Assembly: GCA_015486075.1 (NCBI GenBank)
Contig: WFSG01000011.1
Coordinates: 16,325 to 80,324, forward strand
Origin: Deltaproteobacteria bacterium
Lineage (GTDB): Bacteria; Desulfobacterota; Desulfomonilia; UBA1062
Reading direction: 5' to 3'
DNA length: 64,000 nucleotides
In this document: positions 18,256 to 28,217 of the stretch, in pieces
Position numbering within the stretch: position 1 is the stretch's first letter
How the letters are laid out: every line of letters begins with the position of its first letter
The notes under the pieces: generated by a model
The model's database searches: none
What the model was told of the DNA's origin: nothing
What the model saw: only the letters and a program-made list of their open reading frames with translations
Position numbers and translations under genes: made by a program

Positions 18256-18789
18256 ATGGATATAAGGAGTTTGAGGATACCAGTTGATTCTATAAGTAAA
18301 GCAGGGATAGAGAATAGAATAGAACTCCCTCCCGAGGAATTAGAGGCCGTGCTTGATGACGAGGATCTAAAGGCAGATGTGCCTCTTAAGATACACTATG
18401 TAATAACAAGGAAAGAAGATGGCATACATGCAAGTGTGCATCTGAAAGGGGAGATCCAAACCTATTGTTCAAGATGCCTTTCTCCCATGACCTATGCTAT
18501 TGATAGGCAGTTAGAGAGCGACTATATGAGGGCGGATCCAGGCGTGAAGGGAGACCTGGAAGAATCCCGGACAAATCCTGAACTCGGTTACTACAGAAAG
18601 GAGATCTTCCTCGGCGAATACATAATATCAGAGCTGATACTTGACTTGCCTTCTCGTTTCCTGTGCTCCCCAGAATGTAAGGGTCTTTGCCCTGTCTGCG
18701 GTGCCAACCTGAACGAGGGACCTTGTGCATGCTCTGAAGCAGTTGGACCTAGACTCAAGATAGCGAAACAGCTACTAGACAGGAGGTAA
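18256..18789 (+). CDS. yceD: YceD/DUF177 family protein
   Basis: The 177-residue protein has the DUF177 features: YCSRCLSPMTY (about 77-87) and the C-terminal cysteine cluster FLCSPECKGLCPVCGANLN, which likely binds zinc. In many bacteria it precedes rpmF and is linked to 23S rRNA or L32 handling; the exact role is uncertain. The ATG at 18256 has GGGAG five bases upstream and fits family N-termini (MDIRSLRIPVDS). The in-frame region upstream is heptamer-repeat sequence and is unlikely to be coding. rpmF begins 6 bases later. Confidence 0.93.
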   Translation: MDIRSLRIPVDSISKAGIENRIELPPEELEAVLDDEDLKADVPLKIHYVITRKEDGIHASVHLKGEIQTYCSRCLSPMTYAIDRQLESDYMRADPGVKGDLEESRTNPELGYYRKEIFLGEYIISELILDLPSRFLCSPECKGLCPVCGANLNEGPCACSEAVGPRLKIAKQLLDRR

Positions 18790-18795
18790 GTTATC

Positions 18796-18981
18796 ATGCC
18801 TGTACCGAAAAGAAGGCATTCCAGTACCAGGAGGGACAAAAGAAGGTCTCATGATGCAATAAAACTTATGAGCATTTCCTATTGTCCAAATTGCAAGGAA
18901 CCAAAGCTTCCCCACAGGGTGTGTCCCAATTGTGGATACTACCGGGGTAGAGAGGTAATAGGTCTTTCTGAAGAAGAATAA
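18796..18981 (+). CDS. rpmF: 50S ribosomal protein L32
   Basis: This is a 61-residue L32: MPVPKRRHSSTRRDKRRSHD at the N-terminus, then YCPNC...RVCPNCGYY, the zinc-binding four-cysteine form. It is part of the large ribosomal subunit. Its stop codon overlaps the fabD start by one base, so the two are probably translationally coupled. plsX and fabH, often found next, are absent here. Confidence 0.98.
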   Translation: MPVPKRRHSSTRRDKRRSHDAIKLMSISYCPNCKEPKLPHRVCPNCGYYRGREVIGLSEEE

Positions 18982-19829
18982 TGTCATATTGTCTTATCTT
19001 TCCAGGCCAGGGTACTCAGTTTGTCGGCATGAACAAAGGGCTTGATCTGGACTCTGGTATAGGGCAAGGAATTATTCGTCTGATGGAGAGTGGTCCGCCT
19101 GATGAGCTCAACAGAACCATCAATGCCCAGCCTGCTATCTTTGCCACGTCTGTTGCCCTGTGGGAGAAGTCAGGCCTGCCCATGCCTGATTTCGTGATGG
19201 GACATTCGCTCGGTGAATACATGTCCCTAGTAGTTGCGGGTGTTCTATCGAAGCAGGATGCATTTGATTTGGTAAGGGTCAGGGCAGAGTCCATGGAGAA
19301 CGCGCAGCCAGATGGTCTGGGCGGGATGGCGGCAGTACTGGGACTTGGGGCCGATGTTGTAGATTCTGCCATAAGAGGTGTTGAAGACCTGTGGATAGCC
19401 AATATAAACGGGGGTAGGCAGGTGGTTATCTCTGGCATGAGGTCATCAATCGGCATGGCCATTCCTGTTCTTAAGAAAGCCGGGGCAAGGCGTGTTGTAC
19501 CACTGAAAGTGAGCGTTGCATCGCACTGCCCATTAATGGCCAAAGCCAGGCAAAGCCTTGAGATGCATCTGGATACAAAGGACCTAGAGAGGCCTAGGAC
19601 AAGGGTTGTGTTTAATGCTACGGCAAGGGAAGCCCAGGACCCAGGTTCTATAAAGACATTACTTTCCCGTCAGCTTGTTGAGCCAGTACTGTGGGAGGAC
19701 TCGGTCAGGTACGTGGTGTCCCAGGGTATAAAGAGGTTTGTGGAGGTTGGCCCAAGGTCTGTACTGTCATCCCTGGTTAAAAGGATTTATCCTGATGCGC
19801 AAGTGGAAGCGGTAACGCAAGGATCATGA
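18981..19829 (+). CDS. fabD: Malonyl-CoA:ACP transacylase
   Basis: FabD loads malonyl groups onto ACP for fatty-acid elongation. The 282-residue sequence has the N-terminal FPGQGTQ, the nucleophile Ser76 in GHSLGEY, an arginine further on (RAESMENA), and the catalytic histidine region VASHCPLM. It is somewhat shorter than the usual 305-310 residues; the N-terminus lacks part of the typical helix after FPGQG. It starts at an ATG sharing a base with the rpmF stop and overlaps fabG by four bases (ATGA). Confidence 0.95.
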   Translation: MSYCLIFPGQGTQFVGMNKGLDLDSGIGQGIIRLMESGPPDELNRTINAQPAIFATSVALWEKSGLPMPDFVMGHSLGEYMSLVVAGVLSKQDAFDLVRVRAESMENAQPDGLGGMAAVLGLGADVVDSAIRGVEDLWIANINGGRQVVISGMRSSIGMAIPVLKKAGARRVVPLKVSVASHCPLMAKARQSLEMHLDTKDLERPRTRVVFNATAREAQDPGSIKTLLSRQLVEPVLWEDSVRYVVSQGIKRFVEVGPRSVLSSLVKRIYPDAQVEAVTQGS

Positions 19830-20575
19830 AAAAGCTTTCCATTGACCTTGATGGCCAGGTGGCCTTGGTAACGGGCGCAAGCCGTGGTATAGGCGCGGCG
19901 ATTGCAAGGGCCTTGGCCAGTTGCGGCTGCCATGTTGTGGTGAACTACAGGACGAATAGGGATCTTGCAGAAGGGGTCGTTGATTCAATAAGGTCAAGTG
20001 GTGGTAGCGCCGAGGCAAAGGGTTTTGATGTGATGAATGGCGAGACCGTGAAGCAAGCCGTAAAGGAGATAGCAAGCACACATGAAAGAATAGATATTCT
20101 TGTGAACAATGCAGGTGTTTCAAAGGATGGATTGATACTGAGGACAAGGGAATCAGACCTTGATGAAATGCTGGGCACAGCCCTGAAGGGCTCTTTTTTC
20201 TGCACTTCCAATGTGGCCAGATATATGTTAAAGAGACACTACGGAAGGATAGTTAATATTACATCAGTAGTCGGACTAGGTGGTAATGCAGGCCAGAGTG
20301 TTTATTCTGCTGCAAAGGCTTCATTGGTTGGTTTTACAAAGAGCGCTGCAAAGGAACTTGCAACAAGGGGTATATTGGTAAATGCTGTTGCCCCTGGCTT
20401 CATAGACACAGATATGACTTCGAACATTGACAAGGATAAACTTTTAGGTGTTATTCCAGTGGGTAGGGTAGGGATGCCGGGTGACGTTGCTGGCGTGGTA
20501 GCTTTCTTGTGCTCGGATCTTGGTTCGTACATAACCGGACAGGTAATCGTGGTAGACGGTGGCCTTTATATGTGA
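19826..20575 (+). CDS. fabG: 3-oxoacyl-ACP reductase
   Basis: FabG reduces 3-ketoacyl-ACP with NADPH. The 249-residue SDR protein has the cofactor loop [10 protein letters not shown] (about residues 15-24), NNAG (about 92-95), and the catalytic Ser, Tyr and Lys (S in NITSVVG, then YSAAK). It ends [12 protein letters not shown], typical of FabG. It overlaps fabD by four bases and lies 32 bases before acpP. Confidence 0.97.
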   Translation: MKKLSIDLDGQVALVTGASRGIGAAIARALASCGCHVVVNYRTNRDLAEGVVDSIRSSGGSAEAKGFDVMNGETVKQAVKEIASTHERIDILVNNAGVSKDGLILRTRESDLDEMLGTALKGSFFCTSNVARYMLKRHYGRIVNITSVVGLGGNAGQSVYSAAKASLVGFTKSAAKELATRGILVNAVAPGFIDTDMTSNIDKDKLLGVIPVGRVGMPGDVAGVVAFLCSDLGSYITGQVIVVDGGLYM

Positions 20576-20607
20576 TTAAAAATATAAGCGTAAAGGAGGA
20601 ATAGTTG

Positions 20608-20841
20608 ATGGCCTCGGTAGAAGAGCGCATTATCGAGCTTATTGCTGAACAACTGGAAAAGGATCCTTCAGAGATCTCCCCTGACATGTCCTTTACAGAT
20701 GACCTCGGCGCTGATTCGCTGGACCTGGTAGAACTTATAATGACTGTTGAGGAAGAGTATAATATTGAGATACCGGATGATGATGCTGAGAAACTGACCT
20801 ATGTGAAGGATGCCATAGAGTACGTTAAGGCCAAGATTTAG
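20608..20841 (+). CDS. acpP: Acyl carrier protein
   Basis: The 77-residue acidic protein carries the phosphopantetheine site Ser37 in [13 protein letters not shown] and ends with helix IV (EYVKAKI). It shuttles acyl chains for FabD, FabG and FabF encoded beside it. The ATG follows AGGAGGAATAGTTG; a TTG just before it is in frame but the ATG fits the family. fabF starts 8 bases downstream. Confidence 0.98.
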   Translation: MASVEERIIELIAEQLEKDPSEISPDMSFTDDLGADSLDLVELIMTVEEEYNIEIPDDDAEKLTYVKDAIEYVKAKI

Positions 20842-20849
20842 CCTGTTTC

Positions 20850-22082
20850 ATGGAAGATATTGCAGTTACAGGAATGGGGGTGGTCTCGCCCCTGGGGAGT
20901 GATGTCCAGTCCCTGTGGAATGCCTTGGTCAGTGGTAGCTCGGGGATAAAGCACATAGATGCACTTGAAGGCCTTCCCGTTAGCATAGGCGGCCCAGCCA
21001 AGGGCTTTGATCCTACGAAGCATTTGTCTAAAAAAGATATCAGGCACATGGATAGGTTTTCCCAGTTTGCCGTATTTGCTGGCCTCGATGCGGTTGCTGG
21101 GTCAGGTCTAAAAGAGGGTACATACCCTGAGGAACGCATAGGGGTAATAATAGGTTCTGGTGCCGGTGGTGCCTTTACTTTTGAAGAGCAGGTGTCTATT
21201 TTCCATGAAAAGGGTCCAAGAAGGGTATCTCCTTTGACCGTGCCCATGCACATAATTAACATAGCATCTGGACTCCTCGCCATGAGGTTGGGCGCTAGAG
21301 GACCTGGCATGGGTGTATCGAGCGCATGCGCAACAGGTGGCCATGCAATGGCAGTGGCGGCGCGGCTGATACAGGCTGGTGACGCGGATTGCATGGTGGC
21401 AGGTGGCGTGGAAGCAATACTTACACCCTTTGCCATATCCGCATTTGCTGCAATGAAAGCCCTTTCTACAAGAAATGACGAACCAGAGAAGGCATCTAGG
21501 CCTTTTGATATAAATAGGGACGGCTTTGTCATGGCAGAAGGTGGAGCAGTGTTGGTGCTTGAGAACATGCAGAGAGCAAGGCAAAGGGGTGCTAACATAC
21601 TTGCGGTGATCAAGGGCATTGGCATGAGCCAGGATGCCTATCACATGGTGGCGCCTCATCCGGAGGGGAGAGGGGCTGTGATTGCCATGAAAAGGGCTAT
21701 AGAGGACGCTGGCATCAGCCCGGAGCAGGTAGACTACATAAATGCACACGGTACATCAACATCCCTGAATGATAGTATAGAGACACGTGCAATAAAAGAG
21801 GTATTCGGAGAGCATGCCTACAGGTTGAAGGTGAGCTCCTCGAAATCCATGACAGGACACCTTATAGGAGGAGCAGCGGGTCTTGAGACGGTTATATGTA
21901 TTCTAGCCCTGAGAAATGGTCTTGTACCCCCTACGATAAACCTTGAAACGCCAGATCCAGATTGTGACCTTGATTACGTGCCAAACGTTGCTGAAAGACT
22001 GGACATGAAATACTGCATGAACAACTCTTTTGGTTTTGGCGGGCAGAATACGAGCATTGTCCTTGGAAGGAATGATTCATGA
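20850..22082 (+). CDS. fabF: 3-oxoacyl-ACP synthase II
   Basis: FabF condenses malonyl-ACP with acyl-ACP. The 410-residue protein has the nucleophile cysteine in VSSACATGGHA (about 162), the first catalytic histidine in NAHGTSTSLND, the lysine in SSKSMTGH and the second histidine in the same segment, followed by the terminal NNSFGFGGQN. It has no clear ribosome site, so it probably relies on coupling to acpP. It overlaps rpiB by four bases (ATGA). Confidence 0.97.
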   Translation: MEDIAVTGMGVVSPLGSDVQSLWNALVSGSSGIKHIDALEGLPVSIGGPAKGFDPTKHLSKKDIRHMDRFSQFAVFAGLDAVAGSGLKEGTYPEERIGVIIGSGAGGAFTFEEQVSIFHEKGPRRVSPLTVPMHIINIASGLLAMRLGARGPGMGVSSACATGGHAMAVAARLIQAGDADCMVAGGVEAILTPFAISAFAAMKALSTRNDEPEKASRPFDINRDGFVMAEGGAVLVLENMQRARQRGANILAVIKGIGMSQDAYHMVAPHPEGRGAVIAMKRAIEDAGISPEQVDYINAHGTSTSLNDSIETRAIKEVFGEHAYRLKVSSSKSMTGHLIGGAAGLETVICILALRNGLVPPTINLETPDPDCDLDYVPNVAERLDMKYCMNNSFGFGGQNTSIVLGRNDS

Positions 22083-22537
22083 GGGTCGGCATTGCCTGCG
22101 ATCACGGGGGCTTTACTTTAAAGACCCACGTCTTGGAAGTCCTCAATGAAAACGGCTGTGATGTTATAGATATGGGTACGGATTCCTTCGAATCCGTTGA
22201 CTACCCCGACTTTGCTGTGAAGGCCCTGGAATTACTTGCAACCGGGAAGTGTGATAGGATAGTGTTGATGTGCGGTACAGGGATAGGCATGTCTATGTGC
22301 GCTAACAGAGTACAGGGAGTCAGGGCAGGGCTGTGCCATGACTCTTACACGGCAAGGATGAGCAGGCTACATAACAATTCAAACTGCCTTATCCTGGGTG
22401 GGAGGACAACGGGCCCTGCCGTGGCCAGGGAGATAGTACAGGTCTGGCTGGACACCCCTTTTGAAGGTGGCAGGCATCAGCGCAGACTGGAGAAGCTGGA
22501 GAGAATACAAGATATGCTAAAAAGGGGAGGGAAATGA
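22079..22537 (+). CDS. rpiB: Ribose-5-phosphate isomerase B
   Basis: RpiB interconverts ribose-5-phosphate and ribulose-5-phosphate. The 152-residue sequence opens with [11 protein letters not shown] and has the active-site cysteine loop MCGTGIGMS (about residues 64-72), then [11 protein letters not shown]. The product, ribulose-5-phosphate, is a substrate of RibBA encoded downstream. It overlaps fabF and glyA by four bases each. Confidence 0.97.
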   Translation: MRVGIACDHGGFTLKTHVLEVLNENGCDVIDMGTDSFESVDYPDFAVKALELLATGKCDRIVLMCGTGIGMSMCANRVQGVRAGLCHDSYTARMSRLHNNSNCLILGGRTTGPAVAREIVQVWLDTPFEGGRHQRRLEKLERIQDMLKRGGK

Positions 22538-23775
22538 AACATATAAAGGACGTTGACGTAGATGTTTATTCAGCAATACAGGAGGAACTGTCCAGGCAGA
22601 GGAACAAGCTAGAGCTCATTGCATCTGAGAACATAGTAAGCGAGGCAGTGCTGGAGGCCCAGGGATGCATAATGACAAACAAGTACGCCGAGGGATACCC
22701 GGGAAAACGATATTACGGCGGATGCGAATATGTTGACAAGGTCGAGGCCCTTGCCGTGGAGCGTGCAAAGGCGCTTTTTGGGGCAGAACATGCAAACGTG
22801 CAGCCACACTCGGGCACACAGGCGAACATGGCGGTCTACTTCACGATCATGGAACCAGGGGATACTTATCTCGGCATGAACCTGTCCCATGGTGGGCATC
22901 TGTCAATGGGCTCCCCGGTCAATTTCTCTGGCAAGATATACAATGTAGTGCCTTATGGGGTGAGGAAAGATGACCACAGGATAGATTATGACCAGGTGAG
23001 GGACCTTGCAAAGAAGCACAGGCCCAGGCTAATCATAGCAGGCGCCAGTGCCTATCCCAGGATAATAGATTACGCCAGGTTCAAGGAAATAGCCGACGAG
23101 GTTGGTGCATACCTGATGGTTGACATGGCGCACATAGCTGGTCTTATCGCTGCTGGGCTTCATCCAAATCCAGTCCCGTATGCTGATTTTGTTACCACTA
23201 CAACACACAAGACACTGCGTGGTCCAAGGGGTGGCATGATACTCTGCAAGGAGGAATTTGCAAAGAAGCTCAATTCAACCGTGTTTCCAGGTATGCAGGG
23301 TGGTCCCCTCATGCACGTGATAGCCGCTAAGGCCGTGGCCTTAAAGGAGGCAATGAGCGAGGATTTCAATGCATACCAGGCACAGATAGTAAAGAATGCA
23401 AAGGCCATGGCTGATGTACTTTTGGACAACGGTTTTGACCTGATATCAGGGGGGACAGATAATCATCTCATGCTCGTGGACCTTAACAATAAGGGTATAA
23501 CAGGAAAGGAAGCAGAGGCATACCTGGATGATGCCTGGATAACCGTGAACAAGAATACCATTCCCTTTGAGACAAGGAGCCCCTTTATTACGTCTGGCAT
23601 AAGGATAGGTACACCAGCAGTTACAACCCGCGGAATGAAGGAAGACGAGATGAGGGAGATAGCAACCATGATCGCTAGGGTCATTGATTCAAGAGGGGAC
23701 GAAAAGATAATAGATACCGTGAGGCAAGGGGTGAAGGAACTCACGGAGAGATTTCCCATATACCAGGGGATCTAG
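22534..23775 (+). CDS. glyA: Serine hydroxymethyltransferase
   Basis: GlyA makes glycine and methylene-tetrahydrofolate from serine. The 413-residue enzyme has [19 protein letters not shown] near the start, the [15 protein letters not shown] segment, and the PLP-binding lysine in [14 protein letters not shown] (about 225). The standard order rpiB-glyA-nrdR-ribD is kept, as in many deltaproteobacteria. nrdR begins 3 bases after its stop. Confidence 0.98.
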   Translation: MKHIKDVDVDVYSAIQEELSRQRNKLELIASENIVSEAVLEAQGCIMTNKYAEGYPGKRYYGGCEYVDKVEALAVERAKALFGAEHANVQPHSGTQANMAVYFTIMEPGDTYLGMNLSHGGHLSMGSPVNFSGKIYNVVPYGVRKDDHRIDYDQVRDLAKKHRPRLIIAGASAYPRIIDYARFKEIADEVGAYLMVDMAHIAGLIAAGLHPNPVPYADFVTTTTHKTLRGPRGGMILCKEEFAKKLNSTVFPGMQGGPLMHVIAAKAVALKEAMSEDFNAYQAQIVKNAKAMADVLLDNGFDLISGGTDNHLMLVDLNNKGITGKEAEAYLDDAWITVNKNTIPFETRSPFITSGIRIGTPAVTTRGMKEDEMREIATMIARVIDSRGDEKIIDTVRQGVKELTERFPIYQGI

Positions 23776-23778
23776 ACC

Positions 23779-24243
23779 ATGAGATGTCCCCGGTGTTCTG
23801 GGGTCAGGGACAGAGTGATACAATCCAGGCTCAGCCGGGACGGTTCATCCATAAGGCGCAGGAGGGAATGTCTCAACTGCGGTTATCGTTTTACTACCTA
23901 TGAGAGAATAGAAGAATTCCCGCCTGTTGTTATAAAAAAGGACGGAACAAGGCAGGCATTTATGCCTGAGAAGATAGTCTCCGGGATCATGAAGGCCTGC
24001 GAAAAGAGGCCTGTGAGCATGGAGGATATAGAGGCGATAAGGGATTCCATCATACAGGAGATACAGTCACGGGGTGAAAAGGAGGTGTCATCCTCGTTCA
24101 TAGGAGAGAGGGTCATGAATGCACTACATGGGCTGGATCCAGTGGCATACGTGAGGTTTGCCTCTGTCTATCGGGAATTCAAAGACGTTGACGAGTTCAT
24201 GGAGGAAATAAGGCATTTCATAAAGAATAAGGACGATGGTTAG
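23779..24243 (+). CDS. nrdR: Transcriptional repressor NrdR
   Basis: The 154-residue protein has the N-terminal zinc ribbon (MRCPRCSG...ECLNCGYRFTTYE) followed by an ATP-cone domain (about 48-138). NrdR represses ribonucleotide reductase genes in response to ATP/dATP by binding paired NrdR boxes. None of the targets is in this window; the location after glyA is a common conserved neighbourhood. Confidence 0.98.
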   Translation: MRCPRCSGVRDRVIQSRLSRDGSSIRRRRECLNCGYRFTTYERIEEFPPVVIKKDGTRQAFMPEKIVSGIMKACEKRPVSMEDIEAIRDSIIQEIQSRGEKEVSSSFIGERVMNALHGLDPVAYVRFASVYREFKDVDEFMEEIRHFIKNKDDG

Positions 24244-24251
24244 TTAATAAT

Positions 24252-25340
24252 ATGAAGCGCCCTACAATAGAAGAAGATAATACCTTCATGGAATTGGCAA
24301 TTAGGCTTGCCATGAAAGGCCTGGGTAGGACAGCACCCAATCCACCTGTAGGGTCTGTTATAGTAGACAAGGGTAAGGTTATAGGAGAGGGTTTTCACCC
24401 AAGGGCAGGTATGCCACATGCCGAGGTCTATGCCCTAGAGGCTGCAGGCGAGGCCGCAAGGGGTGCTACTATGTATGTGACCCTTGAGCCCTGTGTCCAC
24501 CATGGGAAGACCCCGCCGTGCGTTGATGCTATAATATCCGCCGGGATAAGGAGGGTGGTTGTGGGTGCGACGGATCCAAACCCGGTTGTTAAAGGCAAGG
24601 GCATAGAAAAGCTCAAGGCAAACGGGATAGAAACTACCCTGGGCGTGATGAAGCAAGAATGTGAGGACCTTATACGTTGGTATAGGAAATGGATGGAACA
24701 GAGGAGGCCCTACGTAATACTTAAAACAGCCATGACCCTTGATGGCAGGATTGCGACGCATACGGGTGATTCTAGATGGATAACGTCCGAAGAGTCCAGG
24801 AAGATGGTCCACGAACTGAGGAATCATGTGGATGCGGTACTGGTTGGCATAGGTACGGTAATAAAGGATGATCCTTTACTTACATGCAGGATAACTGGTG
24901 GTAGGAACCCTCTTAGGGTGATAGTGGATAAAGACCTCGAGGTTCCAGCAGATGCAAGGTGTCTAGGCAAGGGATGCGTGGTGTTTACGCTCAGGGACCC
25001 TAGGGAGAGGAAGGATCTTGAGATCAGGGGCACGAGGGTGGTAAGGCTCAACATGGATGCATCTGGTAGGATTGCCTGGGATGACATGCTAGACTACCTG
25101 GGGGGCATGGGGCTTCATGCCGTGATGGTGGAAGGTGGCAGCGGCATCAATTCGTCCGTTCTCAAGGCAGGAAGGGTGGACAGGATACTCGCCTTCATTG
25201 CACCGAAGATAATGGGTGGTGGGCTTGCCGTGGTAAACTGGAATTCTCCTGACAGCGTGGAGGATACCATGCATGTTCAGATAACAGGTGTAAAGACAAT
25301 TGGTACAGATGCACTTATCGATGCAGTAACGGTGGCATAG
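24252..25340 (+). CDS. ribD: Bifunctional riboflavin deaminase/reductase
   Basis: RibD performs the deamination and reduction steps of riboflavin synthesis. The N-terminal deaminase domain has HAEVYAL and PCVHHGKTPPC, which carry the zinc ligands and catalytic Glu (about residues 56-95). The C-terminal reductase domain (about 155-362) starts with RPYVILKTAMTLDGRIA and includes VEGGSGIN. Size (362) is normal. Its stop codon is immediately followed by the ribE start. Confidence 0.97.
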   Translation: MKRPTIEEDNTFMELAIRLAMKGLGRTAPNPPVGSVIVDKGKVIGEGFHPRAGMPHAEVYALEAAGEAARGATMYVTLEPCVHHGKTPPCVDAIISAGIRRVVVGATDPNPVVKGKGIEKLKANGIETTLGVMKQECEDLIRWYRKWMEQRRPYVILKTAMTLDGRIATHTGDSRWITSEESRKMVHELRNHVDAVLVGIGTVIKDDPLLTCRITGGRNPLRVIVDKDLEVPADARCLGKGCVVFTLRDPRERKDLEIRGTRVVRLNMDASGRIAWDDMLDYLGGMGLHAVMVEGGSGINSSVLKAGRVDRILAFIAPKIMGGGLAVVNWNSPDSVEDTMHVQITGVKTIGTDALIDAVTVA

Positions 25341-25982
25341 ATGTTCACAGGTATTATTGAAGCCATAGGTACTGTCGTAAGTGTTAATACGTCTGGCCAG
25401 GGCTACGAACTAAAGATAGACTCTTCACTTGACCTCTCAGGAGAGGACGTGGGCGATAGCATTGCCGTGGACGGGGTCTGCCTTACAGTAACTGCATTTG
25501 ATAAAAGCATGTTTAGCGTTGTTGCATCTCAGGAAACGCTGGCAAGGAGCACGATATCGCATCTGAGGCCCGGCCAGAAGGTAAACATAGAGCGTGCACT
25601 CAGATTCTCAGACCGCCTAGGTGGACACATAGTCCTAGGCCATGTAGACACCGTGGGCCAGATAAGAGAGAAGGTAAGTGTGGGAGAGTCCATTAGGATA
25701 ACGGTGGCTTTTGACAGGATATTTGCCAAGTACGTAATAGAAAAGGGCTCTGTTGCAATAGATGGCATATCACTTACTGTAAACAGCGTAGAAAATGCAG
25801 TAATGGAATTAAACATAATACCATACACGGCCCTCTCGACTTCCTTGACACTTAAAAGACCCGGTGATAGTGTGAATATTGAGTTCGACGTGATAGGCAA
25901 GTACGTGGAGAATCTGTTGGGCAAGGGAAAGGACAGGGCCTTAGAAGACCTGTTGAAGGAACAGGGAATCATCAAGGTATAA
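25341..25982 (+). CDS. ribE: Riboflavin synthase alpha subunit
   Basis: This 213-residue enzyme makes riboflavin from two lumazine molecules. It shows the tandem lumazine-binding repeats: MFTGIIEAIGTV at the start and the internal second copy (GGHIVLGHVDTVG), with the catalytic DGVCLTV near residue 45 and DGISLTVN near 145. It starts directly after the ribD stop. A heptamer-repeat region separates it from ribBA, the only sizeable gap in the rib set. Confidence 0.97.
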   Translation: MFTGIIEAIGTVVSVNTSGQGYELKIDSSLDLSGEDVGDSIAVDGVCLTVTAFDKSMFSVVASQETLARSTISHLRPGQKVNIERALRFSDRLGGHIVLGHVDTVGQIREKVSVGESIRITVAFDRIFAKYVIEKGSVAIDGISLTVNSVENAVMELNIIPYTALSTSLTLKRPGDSVNIEFDVIGKYVENLLGKGKDRALEDLLKEQGIIKV

Positions 25983-26064
25983 GGCTCGGGGAATAAGGTA
26001 CAAAGTATTGGAGGATTGAATAAGTCAAGGCATATGGCTGAAGCCTGAGAGCTGTTAGCCGTGG
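25983..26064. repeat. Degenerate repeat inside the rib operon
   Basis: AAGG-type units (GGCTCGGGGAATAAGGTACAA, 25983-26003) are followed by an AGCTGAT-like stretch (GGCTGAAGCCTGAGAGCTG, about 26036-26054). It fills the 148-base gap between ribE and ribBA. No FMN riboswitch-like conserved core was seen there. Confidence 0.55.
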
Positions 26065-26130
26065 GCATAACCACATAAGATCGGGTTGAGTGTTAGCGAT
26101 AACCTGGGTACTAAAAAGAGGAGAGAGAAG

Positions 26131-27333
26131 ATGCCAACATGCAGTGTAGAGGAAGCACTGGAAGAGCTACGCAACGGCAGGATGATTATCCTCGTTGATG
26201 ACGAGGATAGAGAGAACGAGGGTGACCTAACAATGGCAGCCCAATTCGTTACCAAGGATGCCATTAACTTCATGGCCAAGTACGGAAGAGGGCTCATCTG
26301 CCTTGCCCTAGACCAGACCATTGCAGACAGGCTTGATTTGCCCATGATGGTGAGGGACAACACGAGCCGTTTCGGGACAGCCTTCACCGTGTCCGTAGAT
26401 GCGAAGGAAGGTATTACAACAGGTATATCTGCTGCAGACAGGGCAGTTACAATAAGGAAGGTCGTGGAGGATGGGTCAAGGCCTGATGATCTGGTAAGGC
26501 CTGGCCACGTGTTTCCATTGAGGGCAAAGAAGGGCGGTGTACTCGTAAGGACCGGGCAGACCGAGGGATCTGTTGACCTTTGCAGGATGGCAGGGCTTAA
26601 GCCTGGTGCCGTGATTTGCGAAATCATGAAGGAAGATGGCACAATGGCCCGAAGGCCTGACCTCGAAGTCTTTGCAAAGCAACACGGGCTCAAGATATGT
26701 ACGGTAGCAGATATAATTGCACACAGGATAAAGACCGAGACCCTGGTGAGAGAGGTTGTAAGGGCAAGCCTGCCCACAAAGTACGGTGATTTCGAGCTGG
26801 TTGGTTTTGACAATGACATAGATCATAAGGAGCATGTGGCACTTGTGAAGGGCGATATAAGTCCTGATGAACCGGTGCTTGTAAGGGTTCACTCTGAATG
26901 CCTTACAGGAGACGTCTTTGGATCAAAGAGATGCGATTGTGGGGAACAGCTTCACAACAGCATGATGATGATAGAGAAGGAAGGTAGGGGGGTAATCGTT
27001 TACATGAGGCAGGAGGGTAGGGGTATAGGCCTGATAAACAAGCTCAAGGCGTATCATCTCCAGGAAAATGGCAAGGACACGGTGGAAGCCAATATAGAAC
27101 TCGGTTTTCCACCTGACCTGCGTGACTACGGACTTGGTGCACAGATACTGGTCGCCCTGGGCGTGAAGAAGATGAGGCTAATGACCAATAATCCCAAGAA
27201 GATAATAGGCCTGGAAGGTTACGGTCTGGAGATAGTGGAAAGGGTTCCCATTGAGGTGCCACCCAACGAGATAAACAAGGACTACCTTAAGACAAAGAAA
27301 GACAAGATGGGGCATATCCTGGAGGTGGTGTAG
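26131..27333 (+). CDS. ribBA: Bifunctional DHBP synthase / GTP cyclohydrolase II
   Basis: The 400-residue fusion provides both starting steps of riboflavin synthesis. The N-terminal DHBP synthase half (about 1-200) has [11 protein letters not shown]. The C-terminal GTP cyclohydrolase II half (about 205-400) has the zinc site [15 protein letters not shown] and [11 protein letters not shown], so both active sites look intact. The ATG at 26131 has GAGGAGAG upstream; an earlier in-frame GTG lies in repeat sequence and is not favoured. ribH follows without a gap. Confidence 0.96.
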   Translation: MPTCSVEEALEELRNGRMIILVDDEDRENEGDLTMAAQFVTKDAINFMAKYGRGLICLALDQTIADRLDLPMMVRDNTSRFGTAFTVSVDAKEGITTGISAADRAVTIRKVVEDGSRPDDLVRPGHVFPLRAKKGGVLVRTGQTEGSVDLCRMAGLKPGAVICEIMKEDGTMARRPDLEVFAKQHGLKICTVADIIAHRIKTETLVREVVRASLPTKYGDFELVGFDNDIDHKEHVALVKGDISPDEPVLVRVHSECLTGDVFGSKRCDCGEQLHNSMMMIEKEGRGVIVYMRQEGRGIGLINKLKAYHLQENGKDTVEANIELGFPPDLRDYGLGAQILVALGVKKMRLMTNNPKKIIGLEGYGLEIVERVPIEVPPNEINKDYLKTKKDKMGHILEVV

Positions 27334-27798
27334 ATGGCAAGGACGGTTGAAGGTAAGCTCACTGGAGAGGGGAGGAAGGTTGCACTTGTTGTAAGCAGGT
27401 TTAACAACTTTATAACAGAGAGACTCGTGGAAGGTGCGCTGGATGCCCTCACGAGGCATGGGATAAAGGACGATGATATCTCAATCTTCAGGGTTCCAGG
27501 GTCGTTCGAGATACCACCTGTTGCAAAGCGCCTGGCTGCTGGTAGGGAGTTTGATGGGATACTCTGCCTTGGTGCTGTGATAAGGGGGTCGACACCACAC
27601 TTTGATTACATATCCTCGGAGGTGAGCAAGGGCATTGCGCAGGTAGCGCTTGCCTCTGAATGCCCTGTTATCTTTGGTGTGTTGACCACGGACACTATAG
27701 AACAGGCCATCGAGAGGGCAGGCACGAAATCGGGTAACAAGGGATTTGATTCCGCTCTGGGCCTTATCGAGATGATGGATCTGTATGCAAGGCTCTAG
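27334..27798 (+). CDS. ribH: 6,7-dimethyl-8-ribityllumazine synthase
   Basis: The 154-residue enzyme condenses the RibBA and RibD products into lumazine. Visible motifs are [23 protein letters not shown] (about 52-59) and [14 protein letters not shown] (about 79-92), and [11 protein letters not shown] at about 117. It completes the riboflavin set here. It lies directly after ribBA and 8 bases before nusB, the usual order. Confidence 0.98.
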   Translation: MARTVEGKLTGEGRKVALVVSRFNNFITERLVEGALDALTRHGIKDDDISIFRVPGSFEIPPVAKRLAAGREFDGILCLGAVIRGSTPHFDYISSEVSKGIAQVALASECPVIFGVLTTDTIEQAIERAGTKSGNKGFDSALGLIEMMDLYARL

Positions 27799-27806
27799 CA
27801 TGAGAC

Positions 27807-28217
27807 ATGAAAATCAGATCGAAGGCCAGAGAGGTAGCTTTGCAATACCTCTATCAGATAGACATAACTAGGGCACATACGGATAAGACGCTCAGTGAAT
27901 TTGTTGATAATTTTGTGACAGACACTAGAGTTCTACCCTATGCCATGGAATTGATCCAAGGTGTTTGCTCTCATCTATCTACGCTTGACAGCATGATAGA
28001 CAGCGTATCGGATAACTGGAGTGTAATGCGTATGGCGAGCATAGATAGGAACATCTTGAGAATATCTGCCTACGAACTCCTGTATAATCCGGATATACCT
28101 TACAAGGTTGCAATAAACGAAGGTATAGAACTAGCAAAGCGTTTTGGATCGCCCAATTTTCCCCCGTTTGTGAATGGTGTACTTGACAGGCTGAAAGACA
28201 GGAAACGTGAGATATGA
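27807..28217 (+). CDS. nusB: Transcription antitermination protein NusB
   Basis: The 136-residue all-helical protein starts MKIRSKAREVALQYLYQIDI and ends with NFPPFVNGVLDRL, both family signatures. NusB binds the boxA RNA of rRNA operons together with NusE. It is found after ribH in most proteobacteria. It overlaps the next gene by four bases (ATGA). Confidence 0.97.
   Translation: MKIRSKAREVALQYLYQIDITRAHTDKTLSEFVDNFVTDTRVLPYAMELIQGVCSHLSTLDSMIDSVSDNWSVMRMASIDRNILRISAYELLYNPDIPYKVAINEGIELAKRFGSPNFPPFVNGVLDRLKDRKREI

Noticed and set aside
25983..26130. Possible FMN riboswitch before ribBA
   Set aside because: The conserved FMN aptamer segments are not visible; the region is degenerate repeat.
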